Source: Bacteroidota bacterium (GTDB lineage: Bacteria; Bacteroidota; Ignavibacteria; SZUA-365). From it: 30,504 bases of DNA. Within the stretch, counting starts at the first letter, position 1; every line of letters starts with the position of its first letter. Below are positions 16,799-25,414 of the stretch, piece by piece. The notes beneath the pieces were generated by a model. It made no database searches and was not told where the DNA came from. It saw only the letters and a list, made by a program, of their open reading frames with translations. Location: contig JAGTUW010000269.1 of NCBI GenBank assembly GCA_018224345.1, positions 1 through 30,504 on the forward strand. The letters run 5' to 3'. The translations under genes and the position numbers were made by a program.

Positions 16799-18175
16799 AT
16801 GAAAGAACTCCTCACGTATTTCAAGGCCAACGAGGAAAGATATCAGAAGGAATTGACGGAATTTATCGCGATTCCGAGTATCAGCGCCGATGTCGCGCAC
16901 AGAAAGGATATCTCAAACGCGGCGACGTTCGTTGAGAAGCAGTTGAAATCGGCCGGTTTGAAAAATGTCAAACAGTATCCCACCAAGGGCAATCCCGTGG
17001 TCTACGGCGAATGGATCGAAGCCAAGGATGCTCCCACGGTACTGATCTACGGACATTATGATGTCCAACCCGTCGAACCGGTAGATAAGTGGAAAACACC
17101 TCCATTTACCATGACAGCCAAGGGCGGAAAATGGTTTGCGCGCGGTACAGCCGATGACAAGGGACAGTTGTTTATTCATCTCAAGGTTGTCGAAGCGTAT
17201 CTCAAGAATCTCAAGAAGTTGCCTCTGAATGTCAAAGTGATTATTGAAGGTGAAGAGGAGGTAGGCAGCACGAATCTTGCGGAATTTGTGAAGAATAACC
17301 TCAAGAAACTTTCCTGCGATACGATACTTATTTCCGATACGAACATGCTCGGCAAAAATAAACCCAGCATTACGTATGGCCTGCGTGGACTGACTTATCT
17401 CGAGGTGTCGGTCACCGCTCTTTCCGGAGATCAGCACAGCGGGACATACGGGGGGGCAGTCGCCAATCCGATACAGGTGCTGGCGGAAATGCTCGTCAAA
17501 TGCAAGGACCCGAAAACCAGCAAGGTGAAGATTCCCGGTTTCTACGAGGATGTTGTACCGCTGACGAAAAAGGAAAAGACCGAGCTGGCAAAAATCCCTC
17601 AGGACGATGCGCTGTATGCAAAAAATCTGGGTGCGAGGCAGACCTTCGGAGAAAAGGGCTTCACTACGATCGAGCGTACCGGTGCGCGTCCGACCTTCGA
17701 GATCAATGGCATCTGGGGCGGCCATACGGGGACCGGCGTCAAGACCGTCCTTCCCGCGTCCGCGCATGCCAAGGTTTCGATGCGCCTGGTCGCCAATCAG
17801 AAACCGGAAGACATCGCAAAGAAATTCATTGACTATTTCAAAAGTATCGCTCCCGATACGGTGCGTGTCGAAGTGAAAAAATTCGAGAACGACGGTTTCG
17901 CCGCCCTGACTCCGCTCGATGCGGTCGGTATGAAGGCAGCAGCAGCAGCGATCAAGAAGGTGTACAAGAAGGACCCCTACTTCACGCGTGAAGGAGGTTC
18001 GATTCCCGTTGTCGCGGATTTCCAGCAACTTCTCGGAGTAGAAGCAATTCTGTTGGGCTTCGGTCTTCCCGATGACAATCTGCATGCACCGAATGAGAAA
18101 TTCGACATCAGCCAGTTCAAGAAAGGGCTCGAAACATCGATGCACTTTCTCGAGGAATACGCGAAGCTCAAATAG
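16799..18175 (+). CDS. M20-family dipeptidase (CNDP/PepV-like zinc peptidase)
   Basis: This 458-residue protein shows the full M20 catalytic set: His86 and Asp88 in YGHYDVQP, bridging Asp119 in ARGTADDKG, Glu153/Glu154 in EGEEEVGS as base and metal ligand, and the dimerisation-domain His in DQHSGTYGG (about 222-230). GGSIPVVADFQ near residue 400 and LPDDNLHAPNE near 425 match the C-terminal part of the catalytic domain. Length and motif spacing fit carnosinase-type cytosolic dipeptidases. No signal peptide is present. The ATG at 16799 has AGAGG just upstream. It stands alone, divergent from the aminomutase and convergent with the methyltransferase, with a hairpin after the stop. The natural substrate, a dipeptide or N-acyl amino acid, cannot be decided. 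Confidence 0.92.
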   Translation: MKELLTYFKANEERYQKELTEFIAIPSISADVAHRKDISNAATFVEKQLKSAGLKNVKQYPTKGNPVVYGEWIEAKDAPTVLIYGHYDVQPVEPVDKWKTPPFTMTAKGGKWFARGTADDKGQLFIHLKVVEAYLKNLKKLPLNVKVIIEGEEEVGSTNLAEFVKNNLKKLSCDTILISDTNMLGKNKPSITYGLRGLTYLEVSVTALSGDQHSGTYGGAVANPIQVLAEMLVKCKDPKTSKVKIPGFYEDVVPLTKKEKTELAKIPQDDALYAKNLGARQTFGEKGFTTIERTGARPTFEINGIWGGHTGTGVKTVLPASAHAKVSMRLVANQKPEDIAKKFIDYFKSIAPDTVRVEVKKFENDGFAALTPLDAVGMKAAAAAIKKVYKKDPYFTREGGSIPVVADFQQLLGVEAILLGFGLPDDNLHAPNEKFDISQFKKGLETSMHFLEEYAKLK

Positions 18176-18217
18176 TTTGTGAGCGATGATGTACTTGTCG
18201 TCCCTGCGGCGACACAA

Positions 18218-18246
18218 CGACGAGCACGGTTTTGCCGTGCTCGTCG
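18218..18246. terminator. Strong hairpin between convergent genes
   Basis: A 12-base perfect inverted repeat pairs 18218-18229 with 18235-18246 around a TTTTG loop. It lies 42 bases after the dipeptidase stop and upstream (in plus coordinates) of the convergent methyltransferase stop. There is no T-run after the stem on either strand, so termination efficiency is uncertain. Confidence 0.65.
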
Positions 18247-18400
18247 ACGTTACAGGCGTACTCCTGCCTCCATGTTCCTGTCCCATTCTGCAGACGCCTC
18301 ATGGAGGGCTCACCGCGTGAAGCAGAGGAGTGACGTCATTTTCATACAGGGTGATGTGGGTTGTCGACGCAGTTTGAGAGTACGGTACCGCTGCGAGGTA

Positions 18401-19600
18401 TCAAGGTCGTTTTGCGAATATCATAAGATGTGCATCTGCCTGGCGGGTCAGTATCACGACGCCGTTGCGGCGACCGCGGAAATGCAGGCGTGCGCGGATG
18501 CTGTCGGTGGTTTCCGGGAAGCCGCGCTTCTTGATTTCGCTGCCCGGTCCGAAATCCAGTGCATCGATACCGCGTTGCAGTCCTTTCCGGTTGTAGGGTT
18601 CGATGCGCAATATGTGAAAGCATTGATGCCAGCGTGAGTCTTCGGGTCGTGTCTCGCTCCAGGCATAGGCGATGTGCGGATCGATCGCTTCGCAGTGCTG
18701 TTCTCTGAAATATGACGCGAGTTGTCCGGTACGAATGATTGCTCCATGCGCTTCGATCAACCAGACAGGATTACCGACGCTTACCGGCAATGGCGGACTG
18801 GTCGGCGCTGTCCAGCGTTCGCCACTCTCCGCATCAAGTGCACAGATTGCGGGGAGGCCGAGATTGCGATGCAGCAGGATTTCCTTGCATTCCCCGTCGG
18901 CTGCCACGGTCGCGACCTGCCATCCTTCAGGTGCGGTTGCGGCCGGACCGATTTTCACGAGCAGAGGGAGGTCGGGTGAGAAGGCATCGAAGATGGAAAG
19001 AGGCGGAGCGTATTGTTCCACATTGACATATCGTCTGCCTGCGTTTCGTCGTGCGGGATCGGCGAATACTGCATCGATGCCTTCCAGCCGCAGGGCGGGG
19101 AGCACATCCTCCGCCTTGCCACGCAGCACACAGGTGTTCGGTGCATGCGCGGCAGCAAGATTGTGACGCAGCATCAGTGTGTGTACCGGATCTGCTTCGA
19201 TACAGACCAGTGTGCCGGCGTTCCGGGCCAGCGCGACACTGTCCGAACCGATGCCCGCGGCAATCTCAAGAATGCGTGGTGGGTGAGGAAACACATTGCC
19301 CAACAGGGCAGCATGCAGCGCGGCTGTCGCCGCAGAGGATGCCATTTCCAGTGCGGCTTCGGTGTAGAGGGCGTTGTCCGGCAGATTGCATTTGGCGGCA
19401 CCACGCCACTGCAGAGCGAACTGCGCCATGCATGCGGCGATGATATCAGAGGGCAGGTCGCTGTATTGTGCCCTGAGTGCCGTTTGTATTCTGAGTGAAT
19501 CCGCGTATTTTTCAGCTTGCTCACGATATTCCCTGTGAATATCGGCTGCCTGGTCAGAAGAAAGAAAGCGTATCTGTGCGCGGTTGAATCTGTAGGACAT
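18401..19600 (-). CDS. Class I SAM-dependent methyltransferase with THUMP-like C-terminal domain
   Basis: This 399-residue protein has an all-helical N-terminal segment (1-100), a class I methyltransferase core with motif I ILEIAAGIGSD (110-120), acidic motif II VCIEADP (132-138) and a DPARR motif (181-185). Its C-terminal region (about 320-399) resembles the THUMP-like domain found in this family (SEIKKRGFPETTDSIRARL near 355). Such proteins are widespread in Bacteroidota and are usually annotated only as methyltransferases; an RNA substrate is likely from the THUMP-like part but unproven. It is transcribed away from the TonB-dependent receptor across a 104-base gap and converges on the dipeptidase. 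The ATG at 19600 gives the conserved MSYRFN start. Confidence 0.85.
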   Translation of the reverse strand: MSYRFNRAQIRFLSSDQAADIHREYREQAEKYADSLRIQTALRAQYSDLPSDIIAACMAQFALQWRGAAKCNLPDNALYTEAALEMASSAATAALHAALLGNVFPHPPRILEIAAGIGSDSVALARNAGTLVCIEADPVHTLMLRHNLAAAHAPNTCVLRGKAEDVLPALRLEGIDAVFADPARRNAGRRYVNVEQYAPPLSIFDAFSPDLPLLVKIGPAATAPEGWQVATVAADGECKEILLHRNLGLPAICALDAESGERWTAPTSPPLPVSVGNPVWLIEAHGAIIRTGQLASYFREQHCEAIDPHIAYAWSETRPEDSRWHQCFHILRIEPYNRKGLQRGIDALDFGPGSEIKKRGFPETTDSIRARLHFRGRRNGVVILTRQADAHLMIFAKRP

Positions 19601-19601
19601 T

Positions 19602-19667
19602 GCGTATCATCCGTAAGTACTGCGATTCGAGATGCGGTATGAAATGTACGGTATTTCAGTGATACGC
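19602..19667. promoter_or_regulatory. Nested inverted repeats in a divergent promoter gap
   Basis: GCGTATCA (19602-19609) is repeated inverted as TGATACGC (19660-19667). Inside lies a hairpin, TGAAAT (19640-19645) with ATTTCA (19653-19658). The whole lies in the 104 bases between the divergent methyltransferase and receptor genes. It could be an operator or an RNA leader structure, but no known site was recognised. Confidence 0.35.
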
Positions 19668-19704
19668 GCATGAACGCCATCCATTGCAAAAGCCCACTGA
19701 GTCC

Positions 19705-21945
19705 ATGAAATATCTCACGACCATCAGTATTCTGTCCGTATTCTTTCTCTTCATCTGCCAGCCCGCCGCACAGGCACAGCGAAACACGGGTGGTGTTCGT
19801 GGTATCGTCACCGACTCGCTGACCGGAGAACGACTGTCCCTTGTCAACATTTATATACCTGCCCATGGCATAGGTGCGGCCACCGATGCGAATGGTTTCT
19901 TCCTCATCGGGAATATTCCCGCAGGGAAGCAGCAAATCAGAGTGACCCTGATTGGCTACGCGACGCAACTTCAGGAGGTCGATGTCGTCGCGGAAGAAAT
20001 AGTCGTGCTGAATCTTCAGCTCTCGCCGACTGTCGTCGAAATGGGCGTAGTCGAGACCACCGCAGATCGACGTATCCGCTACGACACGGAAATCAGTACG
20101 CAACCGATTACCATGGCCGAGATATCAGTGGTTCCCAAAGCAGTGGAAGCGGATCTGTTCCGCGCCATCGCAGTACTGCCGGGTGTGGTGGCCACCAGTG
20201 ACGTGAGCAGTCAATTCTATGTCCGTGGCGGTGGTGGCGATCAGAACCTGATCATTCTCGATGGCATGACTATATACAACCCTTTTCATGCACTTGGCAT
20301 ATTCTCGATTTTTGACGCCGATGCAATTCGGGAGGCGGAAATCATCAAGGGCGGCTTCCCCGCACAGTGGGGTAATCGCCTGTCTTCGGTGATCAATATC
20401 AGGACGCGTGAAGGGAATAAAAACCGGTTCTCCGGAAAACTCAATATCAGCCAGGTCAGCGGCAAGGCGCTGGTGGAAGGCCCGACTCCGTGGGACGGCT
20501 CGTGGATGCTCTCGATGCGTAAAAGTCTTTTCGACGAGGTGCTGCAGAATTTCGTGCGTCAGGAAACGCCGTTCGATTTCTATGATGTCATCGGCCGCGC
20601 GAATGTCAGTACGGGTGACGCGGGCAGGCTTTCCCTGCACATGCTTTTCAGCGGAGACCAGATCCGCTCGGAATCATCCTTCGATCCGGAATATCAGTGG
20701 AGCAATGGCGCGTATGGTATGAGCTGGTTCCAGGTACTGGAGAATAAGTATTTGATCGAGACCACGTTCAGCTTCAGTAATTTCAAGGGAGAACTGCGTC
20801 CGAGGGAAAACTCACTGATCAGCCCGCGCCTTTCCGAAGTCAGTGATGTGTATTTCAATGGGTCGGTCACCTATTTCCGTGACGACGGTGATCAGTACGG
20901 AGCGGGCTTCATGTTCCGTCTTCCTGAATACCATTTTGCCTTTGTCAATTCGGCAAACTTTCAGCGCGATGAGACAAGAAAAAACAGCGAGACCGGTATC
21001 TGGTTCAAATACAAGCTCAAGCAATTCCGTCCTTTCGCACTCGAAGTCGGTATCCGTTCCGATATATTCTCCCTGCTCTCACCGAACAGTGCCGATGCCT
21101 TCGAACCGCGTCTGGCGCTGAGCTATGACATCTCTCCGGCACTGTCGTTCAAGGTCTCGTATGCCCGGGTCCATCAACGCCTGGTGACCATCACGAACGA
21201 AGACGATGTGGTTTCACTGTTTGAAACCTGGATTCCTATTCTCGATGATCAACCATCGCAGGAAGCCGATCACTACATCATCGGCGTTGATGGAGACGTG
21301 GCCTTCATTCCGGGATTGAATTTCAACCTGCAGGGATACTTCAAGGATATGCGCAACCTCGTCGAATACAATCTCGACAAGGTCGACGCCGCTGACCCGG
21401 ATTTTGTGCGCGCAGAAGGACGCAGCTATGGTGTTGAAGCCTTCCTGGAGGAAAAGCATCCGAAGTACTATGGCATGCTTTCGTACTCCCTCAGCCACAC
21501 CGAGCGCACTGTCGGTGATTTCACCTACAATCCACGCTACGATCGGCGGCACAGTCTCAATATCATCGCGGGCTGGAAGCCTGCGGCGGGCTGGGATGTC
21601 AATCTGCGATGGGAATACGGTTCCGGGCTGCCCTTCTCTCAAATCGTCGGCTTTTATGACCGCCTGCTGTTCAACGGCCTCTTCGACGGTCGTGGTTACA
21701 TTGACGAATCCGGTGAACCCTATACCATGCTCGGACCGAAGAATACCGGGCGGCTTCCAGCCTATCACCGCATGGACGTCAGTGTCTCAAAAGCGTTCAA
21801 GCTGGAATGGGCGAAACTTGTGGTCGAAGCCAGCGTGCTCAATGTGTATGACCGCAACAACATGTTCTACTATGACCGTACGACCGGTGAACGTATCGAC
21901 ATGCTTCCCATTCTTCCGACAGTAAACCTGCGCGTAGAATTCTGA
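19705..21945 (+). CDS. TonB-dependent outer-membrane receptor with carboxypeptidase-regulatory-like N-domain
   Basis: This 746-residue protein has a signal peptide (cleavage probably after AQA at about residue 24). A CarboxypepD_reg-like beta domain (about 29-107) and a plug domain (about 135-235, with FYVRGGGGDQNLIILDGMTIYN) follow, then a 22-strand-type barrel to the C-terminus, which ends in NLRVEF with the terminal Phe usual for outer-membrane barrels. It imports a ligand across the outer membrane using TonB energy; the ligand is not evident, and no SusD-like gene is adjacent, which argues against a classical SusCD pair. The ATG at 19705 is preferred over an upstream TTG at 19684 because it directly begins the signal peptide. 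The sugar transferase gene starts 13 bases after the stop, suggesting one transcript. Confidence 0.92.
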   Translation: MKYLTTISILSVFFLFICQPAAQAQRNTGGVRGIVTDSLTGERLSLVNIYIPAHGIGAATDANGFFLIGNIPAGKQQIRVTLIGYATQLQEVDVVAEEIVVLNLQLSPTVVEMGVVETTADRRIRYDTEISTQPITMAEISVVPKAVEADLFRAIAVLPGVVATSDVSSQFYVRGGGGDQNLIILDGMTIYNPFHALGIFSIFDADAIREAEIIKGGFPAQWGNRLSSVINIRTREGNKNRFSGKLNISQVSGKALVEGPTPWDGSWMLSMRKSLFDEVLQNFVRQETPFDFYDVIGRANVSTGDAGRLSLHMLFSGDQIRSESSFDPEYQWSNGAYGMSWFQVLENKYLIETTFSFSNFKGELRPRENSLISPRLSEVSDVYFNGSVTYFRDDGDQYGAGFMFRLPEYHFAFVNSANFQRDETRKNSETGIWFKYKLKQFRPFALEVGIRSDIFSLLSPNSADAFEPRLALSYDISPALSFKVSYARVHQRLVTITNEDDVVSLFETWIPILDDQPSQEADHYIIGVDGDVAFIPGLNFNLQGYFKDMRNLVEYNLDKVDAADPDFVRAEGRSYGVEAFLEEKHPKYYGMLSYSLSHTERTVGDFTYNPRYDRRHSLNIIAGWKPAAGWDVNLRWEYGSGLPFSQIVGFYDRLLFNGLFDGRGYIDESGEPYTMLGPKNTGRLPAYHRMDVSVSKAFKLEWAKLVVEASVLNVYDRNNMFYYDRTTGERIDMLPILPTVNLRVEF

Positions 21946-21958
21946 TATCCGTCACCTC

Positions 21959-23371
21959 ATGACAACACAACGTCGAAACGACCTCCTCATCCCGCTGCTC
22001 GCCGTCGTCTCCGATATTCTCGCGATTATCGCATCATTTTATTTCAGTTATGAACTGCGTTTCGACAGTTTCCTCACACAACTGATCCCCGTTACCAAAG
22101 GATATCCACCGCAGGCAGCCTATCTGATCGGGGCAGTTATCATCACTCCCGTCTGGATCATGCTGTTCAACCGCCAGCGGGTCTATCGTACACGCCGGGA
22201 CGTGGACCTGAGTCTCGAATTCTTCCTCATCGTCCGCCAGGTCAGCTTCGGTATGCTTATCGTACTCGCTCTGGTGTTCTTTTATCGTACATTTTCATAC
22301 TCACGTATCGTATTTATATTCATCTGGGGGATGGCAATCGGATTGGTGTTCGTCGGCCGTGTGCTGGTACTCACCTATGAGAAACATCTGTACCGGAAGG
22401 GAAGGGAACTGCGAAATGTACTGATTGTCGGCACGAAACAGATGGCTCCGGAACTTGCGCTGCGGATGATGCAGCGGCCTGAGTTGGGATACCGGCTGGT
22501 AGGATATATTTCTCCCGAAGATGAGCGTATGGAGAGTGTCCCGGCGGTACGGCTCGGGACGCTCGATGCACTGCAATCGGTGGTTGCGGAGCAGCGTGTG
22601 GAAACCATTCTGGTGTGCTTTGCGGAGGGACAAACCGAACAGCTTTCGCAGTTGCTTGCGCAACTTGAAGGGAAAAGCATACAGATTCTGCTGGAGCCAC
22701 AGGTCATCGGGATCGCGCCCACGCGTCTGCGTGTCACTGAGTTGTTCAACACACCGTTGATCGGGATCAAGGATATCCCCATGACGGCATGGTCACGCAT
22801 CGCGAAGCGCATATTCGATCTACTTTTCAGTGCAGTCGTGCTCGTGCTGTTCTCGCCCTTTACCTTCATTATCATGTTGCTCATTCGCCTGGAGTCCGGT
22901 AGTCCTGTCATGTACAAACAGCGACGCGTCGGACTCGACGGAGAGGAATTCGACCTCTATAAATTCCGCACGATGCGTGTCGATGCCGAACGTTTTACCG
23001 GTCCGACATGGACACGGCGCGACGACCCGCGCGTCACGCGTATCGGTCGCATACTCAGACGGTTGAGCCTGGACGAGATTCCACAGTTCATCAATGTTCT
23101 GCGTGGTGAGATGAGTGTGGTCGGACCACGGCCGGAGCGACCGGAGTTCGTCGATCAGTTCAGGAATTACGTACCGAAATATCTCGAGCGCCATCGGCTG
23201 AAAACCGGTTTGACCGGCTGGGCACAGGTCAATGGCTTGCGGGGGGAAGTCCCTATCGCCGAGCGGACGAAATTCGACCTCTACTATATCGAGAACTGGT
23301 CACTGAAGCTGGATATCCGTATTATCTTCAAAACTCTCTATGCTATTCTTTTCGGAAAAGACGCCTATTAA
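21959..23371 (+). CDS. Polyprenyl-phosphate hexose-1-phosphate transferase (WbaP/WcaJ type)
   Basis: This 470-residue protein has four predicted N-terminal membrane helices (about 10-30, 52-70, 92-110, 115-138), a CoA-binding-like Rossmann region (about 150-265, with NVLIVGTK at 153-160) and a re-entrant helix (about 286-310). A bacterial sugar transferase domain follows (about 280-470) with YKQRRVG, KFRTMR, the Asp372-Glu373 dyad in LDEIPQ, and VVGPRPERPE. Enzymes of this class start exopolysaccharide or O-antigen repeat units by moving a hexose-1-phosphate onto undecaprenyl phosphate. The sugar (glucose or galactose) cannot be read from sequence. It lies between a TonB-dependent receptor (13-base gap) and a small membrane protein (2-base gap), with no other glycosyltransferase in view. 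Confidence 0.93.
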   Translation: MTTQRRNDLLIPLLAVVSDILAIIASFYFSYELRFDSFLTQLIPVTKGYPPQAAYLIGAVIITPVWIMLFNRQRVYRTRRDVDLSLEFFLIVRQVSFGMLIVLALVFFYRTFSYSRIVFIFIWGMAIGLVFVGRVLVLTYEKHLYRKGRELRNVLIVGTKQMAPELALRMMQRPELGYRLVGYISPEDERMESVPAVRLGTLDALQSVVAEQRVETILVCFAEGQTEQLSQLLAQLEGKSIQILLEPQVIGIAPTRLRVTELFNTPLIGIKDIPMTAWSRIAKRIFDLLFSAVVLVLFSPFTFIIMLLIRLESGSPVMYKQRRVGLDGEEFDLYKFRTMRVDAERFTGPTWTRRDDPRVTRIGRILRRLSLDEIPQFINVLRGEMSVVGPRPERPEFVDQFRNYVPKYLERHRLKTGLTGWAQVNGLRGEVPIAERTKFDLYYIENWSLKLDIRIIFKTLYAILFGKDAY

Positions 23372-23373
23372 TC

Positions 23374-23664
23374 ATGATCGCAGCGTTTATTTTTTATCTG
23401 CATATCATCGGTGCCGCCTATGCCTTCAGCAAGAGCTATGTTGAGCATAAACTCGCCGATGCCTTCATGTCGGCAATCTTTGTCGGCATTATCTTTTCCG
23501 TCTGCTGGACGATGGCGGGTTTCATCGTGCATTTCTTCTTTCCCGAAGGGGGCTTCGCTCCCTGGCTCGACAGCGATACGATTTCGCTGCTTCTTGTCCT
23601 GGTCTTCGAAGCACTGCTCTATGGGGGCTACTTCTTTACGCAGCGTCGCCCATCGCCCGGTTGA
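23374..23664 (+). CDS. Small membrane protein of unknown function
   Basis: This 96-residue protein has three likely membrane helices (about 2-18, 28-55, 70-90) and short polar ends. Its ATG follows the stop of the sugar transferase by two bases, a spacing typical of translational coupling, which supports it being a real gene. I recognise no family. A helper of the sugar transferase or of later polysaccharide export is possible from position only. Confidence 0.7.
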   Translation: MIAAFIFYLHIIGAAYAFSKSYVEHKLADAFMSAIFVGIIFSVCWTMAGFIVHFFFPEGGFAPWLDSDTISLLLVLVFEALLYGGYFFTQRRPSPG

Positions 23665-23684
23665 TCCGGGAAATTCAGGATATT

Positions 23685-23757
23685 CTCCGATTGCCCGCAC
23701 GCTGGGTGCCGGAGAGACGCCCTCATGCGTTACCCGGTGAGAGCACGCAGGTAATGC
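23685..23757. terminator. Hairpin cluster between convergent genes
   Basis: Two stems lie 20-93 bases after the small membrane protein: CTCCG (23685-23689) with CGGAG (23710-23714), and GCGTTACC (23727-23734) with GGTAATGC (23750-23757, one G-T pair). No T-run follows. The position between convergent genes suits transcription termination. The remaining bases to 23870 show no gene. Confidence 0.4.
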
Positions 23758-23870
23758 CAATCGTGCGCGTCGCTACCGGACGCTGCTTCCGCCCGGAGGG
23801 AATTACTCATGATGTGTGAACGTGGTCCGACGATGTCGGTGTCTCGGTAGAGAGAGAAAGACCGGATGAT

Positions 23871-24509
23871 TCAGATGATCTGACTTGCCATTTCTATTCC
23901 CAGGCCTTCACGGAGGATGGTGGGGACATCGCCGGTGAAATCAATCATCGTGGAGAGGTCGTCACCGTTGGGTGAGCGATACTCGGCATCGATCTCGATA
24001 ATGATATCCACATGGGGATCGAAGAGATCGAACAACTCTTCGTTATAGCCGGGTTCGTCCCAGTCATCGAGTTTAGCGGACATGGATATCAGTGGATTTC
24101 CCAGCTCCGCGATAAGCAGTTGACACATGAAATGGTCAGGTACGCGTATACCCGTCGTACTGCGTTTAGAGTTGAGTACAAGGTTTGGAACAAGCCTGGT
24201 GGCGGGGAGAAGAAATGTATAAGGGCCCGGGACCAGCTGCCGGATGATCTGGTAAGCGGAATCGGAAATCTTCGCGTAATCGGCGATCTGCGAAATCGAT
24301 GAAGCGACGAAGGTGAGTGGTTTACTGTCGGGGAGATTACGGATTTTCCGAATACGCTGCTGACCGGCCTTGCTCCTGATATCACAGCCGATAGCGTAAA
24401 CGGTGTCCGTAGGGTAGAGCATCACTGCTCCGCGATGCAGTTGCTCGACTACCTGATCGATCATTCGCATCTGCGGGTTGTCCGGATGAATATTGAACCG
24501 GGTTGCCAT
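23871..24509 (-). CDS. yciO: YciO-type YrdC/Sua5-fold protein
   Basis: This 212-residue protein matches the E. coli YciO pattern closely: IHPDNPQ (7-13), YPTDTVYAIG (32-41), PGPYTFLLPAT (about 94-104), GIRVP and the C-terminal STMIDFTGDVPTILREGLG. YrdC-fold enzymes such as TsaC/Sua5 make threonylcarbamoyl-AMP for tRNA t6A; YciO is a paralogue with weak or unclear activity of this type. The SxN motif expected in TsaC reads SAK here. Two other t6A genes (tsaE, tsaB) lie in the same strand run, which raises the chance of a t6A role. It is the last gene of the run, 56 bases after the nucleotidyltransferase. Confidence 0.85.
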   Translation of the reverse strand: MATRFNIHPDNPQMRMIDQVVEQLHRGAVMLYPTDTVYAIGCDIRSKAGQQRIRKIRNLPDSKPLTFVASSISQIADYAKISDSAYQIIRQLVPGPYTFLLPATRLVPNLVLNSKRSTTGIRVPDHFMCQLLIAELGNPLISMSAKLDDWDEPGYNEELFDLFDPHVDIIIEIDAEYRSPNGDDLSTMIDFTGDVPTILREGLGIEMASQII

Positions 24510-24565
24510 GAGTCGTGTATGTAGCTATGGTAAAAAGATCAAAAAAATAAACGAATTCGAGTACA

Positions 24566-25342
24566 TTAGCGTTCCATCTGGCGTTGCTTGTAGAGCATTT
24601 CCATATCCTCAAGCTGCTCCAATGTATTGATGCCCCGGATCTCATCGATATCATCGACGACAAAGGGCAGCATGACACGGTCTTCGGAGCGAAAGATGCT
24701 GAAAACGTCGGGGAGATAGTATTCGCCCTGGGCATTGTCGTTGTCAACACGTTTCAGTGCAGTGAACAGTGCGTGCCGGTTGAAAATGTATATCCCGCTG
24801 TTTATTTCACGAATTGCCCGTTCCTCTTCGTTCGCGTCCTTGTGCTCGACAATACGTAACACAGCCCCCTGTGCATCGCGTATCACTCTGCCATAGCCCG
24901 AGGCGTCGGGGAGCACCGCGGTCAGTACCGTCACAGCGGCTGCATGTTCCTTATGCTTGCGCAACGCGGCCAGAAGTGTTTCCGGACGTGTCAGCGGTGC
25001 GTCGCCGGAGAGGATGATGATATCGCCGTCAAAACCGGTCAACGACTCCTCCGTTGCCATGACGGCGTGTGCGGTGCCGAGTTGCTGTTCCTGCACAGCA
25101 AACGTGACAGGGAAGTCTGCCTTGCCGAGGTAATCAATTACACTCTGGCGCTGATGTCCGACGACGGCCACGATTGGTTGACAGCCAAGCAGTATTGCAA
25201 GACGTACGACGTGACCGATCAGCGGCGTACCGTTTAATTCATACATGACCTTTGCCTTGTCGGGGTTGTTCATTCGTTTGCCCTGCCCGGCCGCCATGAT
25301 AATCGCGGCAAGAGAGGATGAGGCGCTGCTCGCGTCAATCAT
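24566..25342 (-). CDS. GlmU-type nucleotidyltransferase lacking the acetyltransferase domain
   Basis: This 258-residue protein contains only the N-terminal uridyltransferase half of GlmU: AAGQGKRM (17-24), QEQQLGTAHAV (84-94), YGRVIRD (150-156), VEHKDA then REINSGIYIF (178-187), and NAQGEYYLPDV (203-213). GlmU makes UDP-N-acetylglucosamine from GlcNAc-1-phosphate and UTP, and normally carries a left-handed beta-helix acetyltransferase domain of about 200 more residues. Here the gene ends right after the GINT motif and a helical tail, and the next gene begins 56 bases later, so the short form is not a frameshift visible in this window. It could serve another NDP-sugar. It follows panD after 72 bases. 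Confidence 0.85.
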   Translation of the reverse strand: MIDASSASSSLAAIIMAAGQGKRMNNPDKAKVMYELNGTPLIGHVVRLAILLGCQPIVAVVGHQRQSVIDYLGKADFPVTFAVQEQQLGTAHAVMATEESLTGFDGDIIILSGDAPLTRPETLLAALRKHKEHAAAVTVLTAVLPDASGYGRVIRDAQGAVLRIVEHKDANEEERAIREINSGIYIFNRHALFTALKRVDNDNAQGEYYLPDVFSIFRSEDRVMLPFVVDDIDEIRGINTLEQLEDMEMLYKQRQMER

Positions 25343-25414
25343 TTGAGTTCCCGTGTTGTCGGTAGGGTAGCGTATGAAATTTGGCAGTGATATCCATTCA
25401 TGGTGAGTGAGAAA

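Noticed and set aside
16913..18286. 457-codon minus-strand open frame
   Set aside because: It is antisense to the M20 dipeptidase, whose catalytic motifs are complete. The antisense translation shows no known domain.
23701..23790. Resemblance to a TPP riboswitch (GGGTGCC, ACCC and GGTAATGCC in order)
   Set aside because: The essential CTGAGA and ACCTGATC segments are missing, and no plus-strand gene lies downstream because the next gene converges. It is more likely a set of terminator hairpins.
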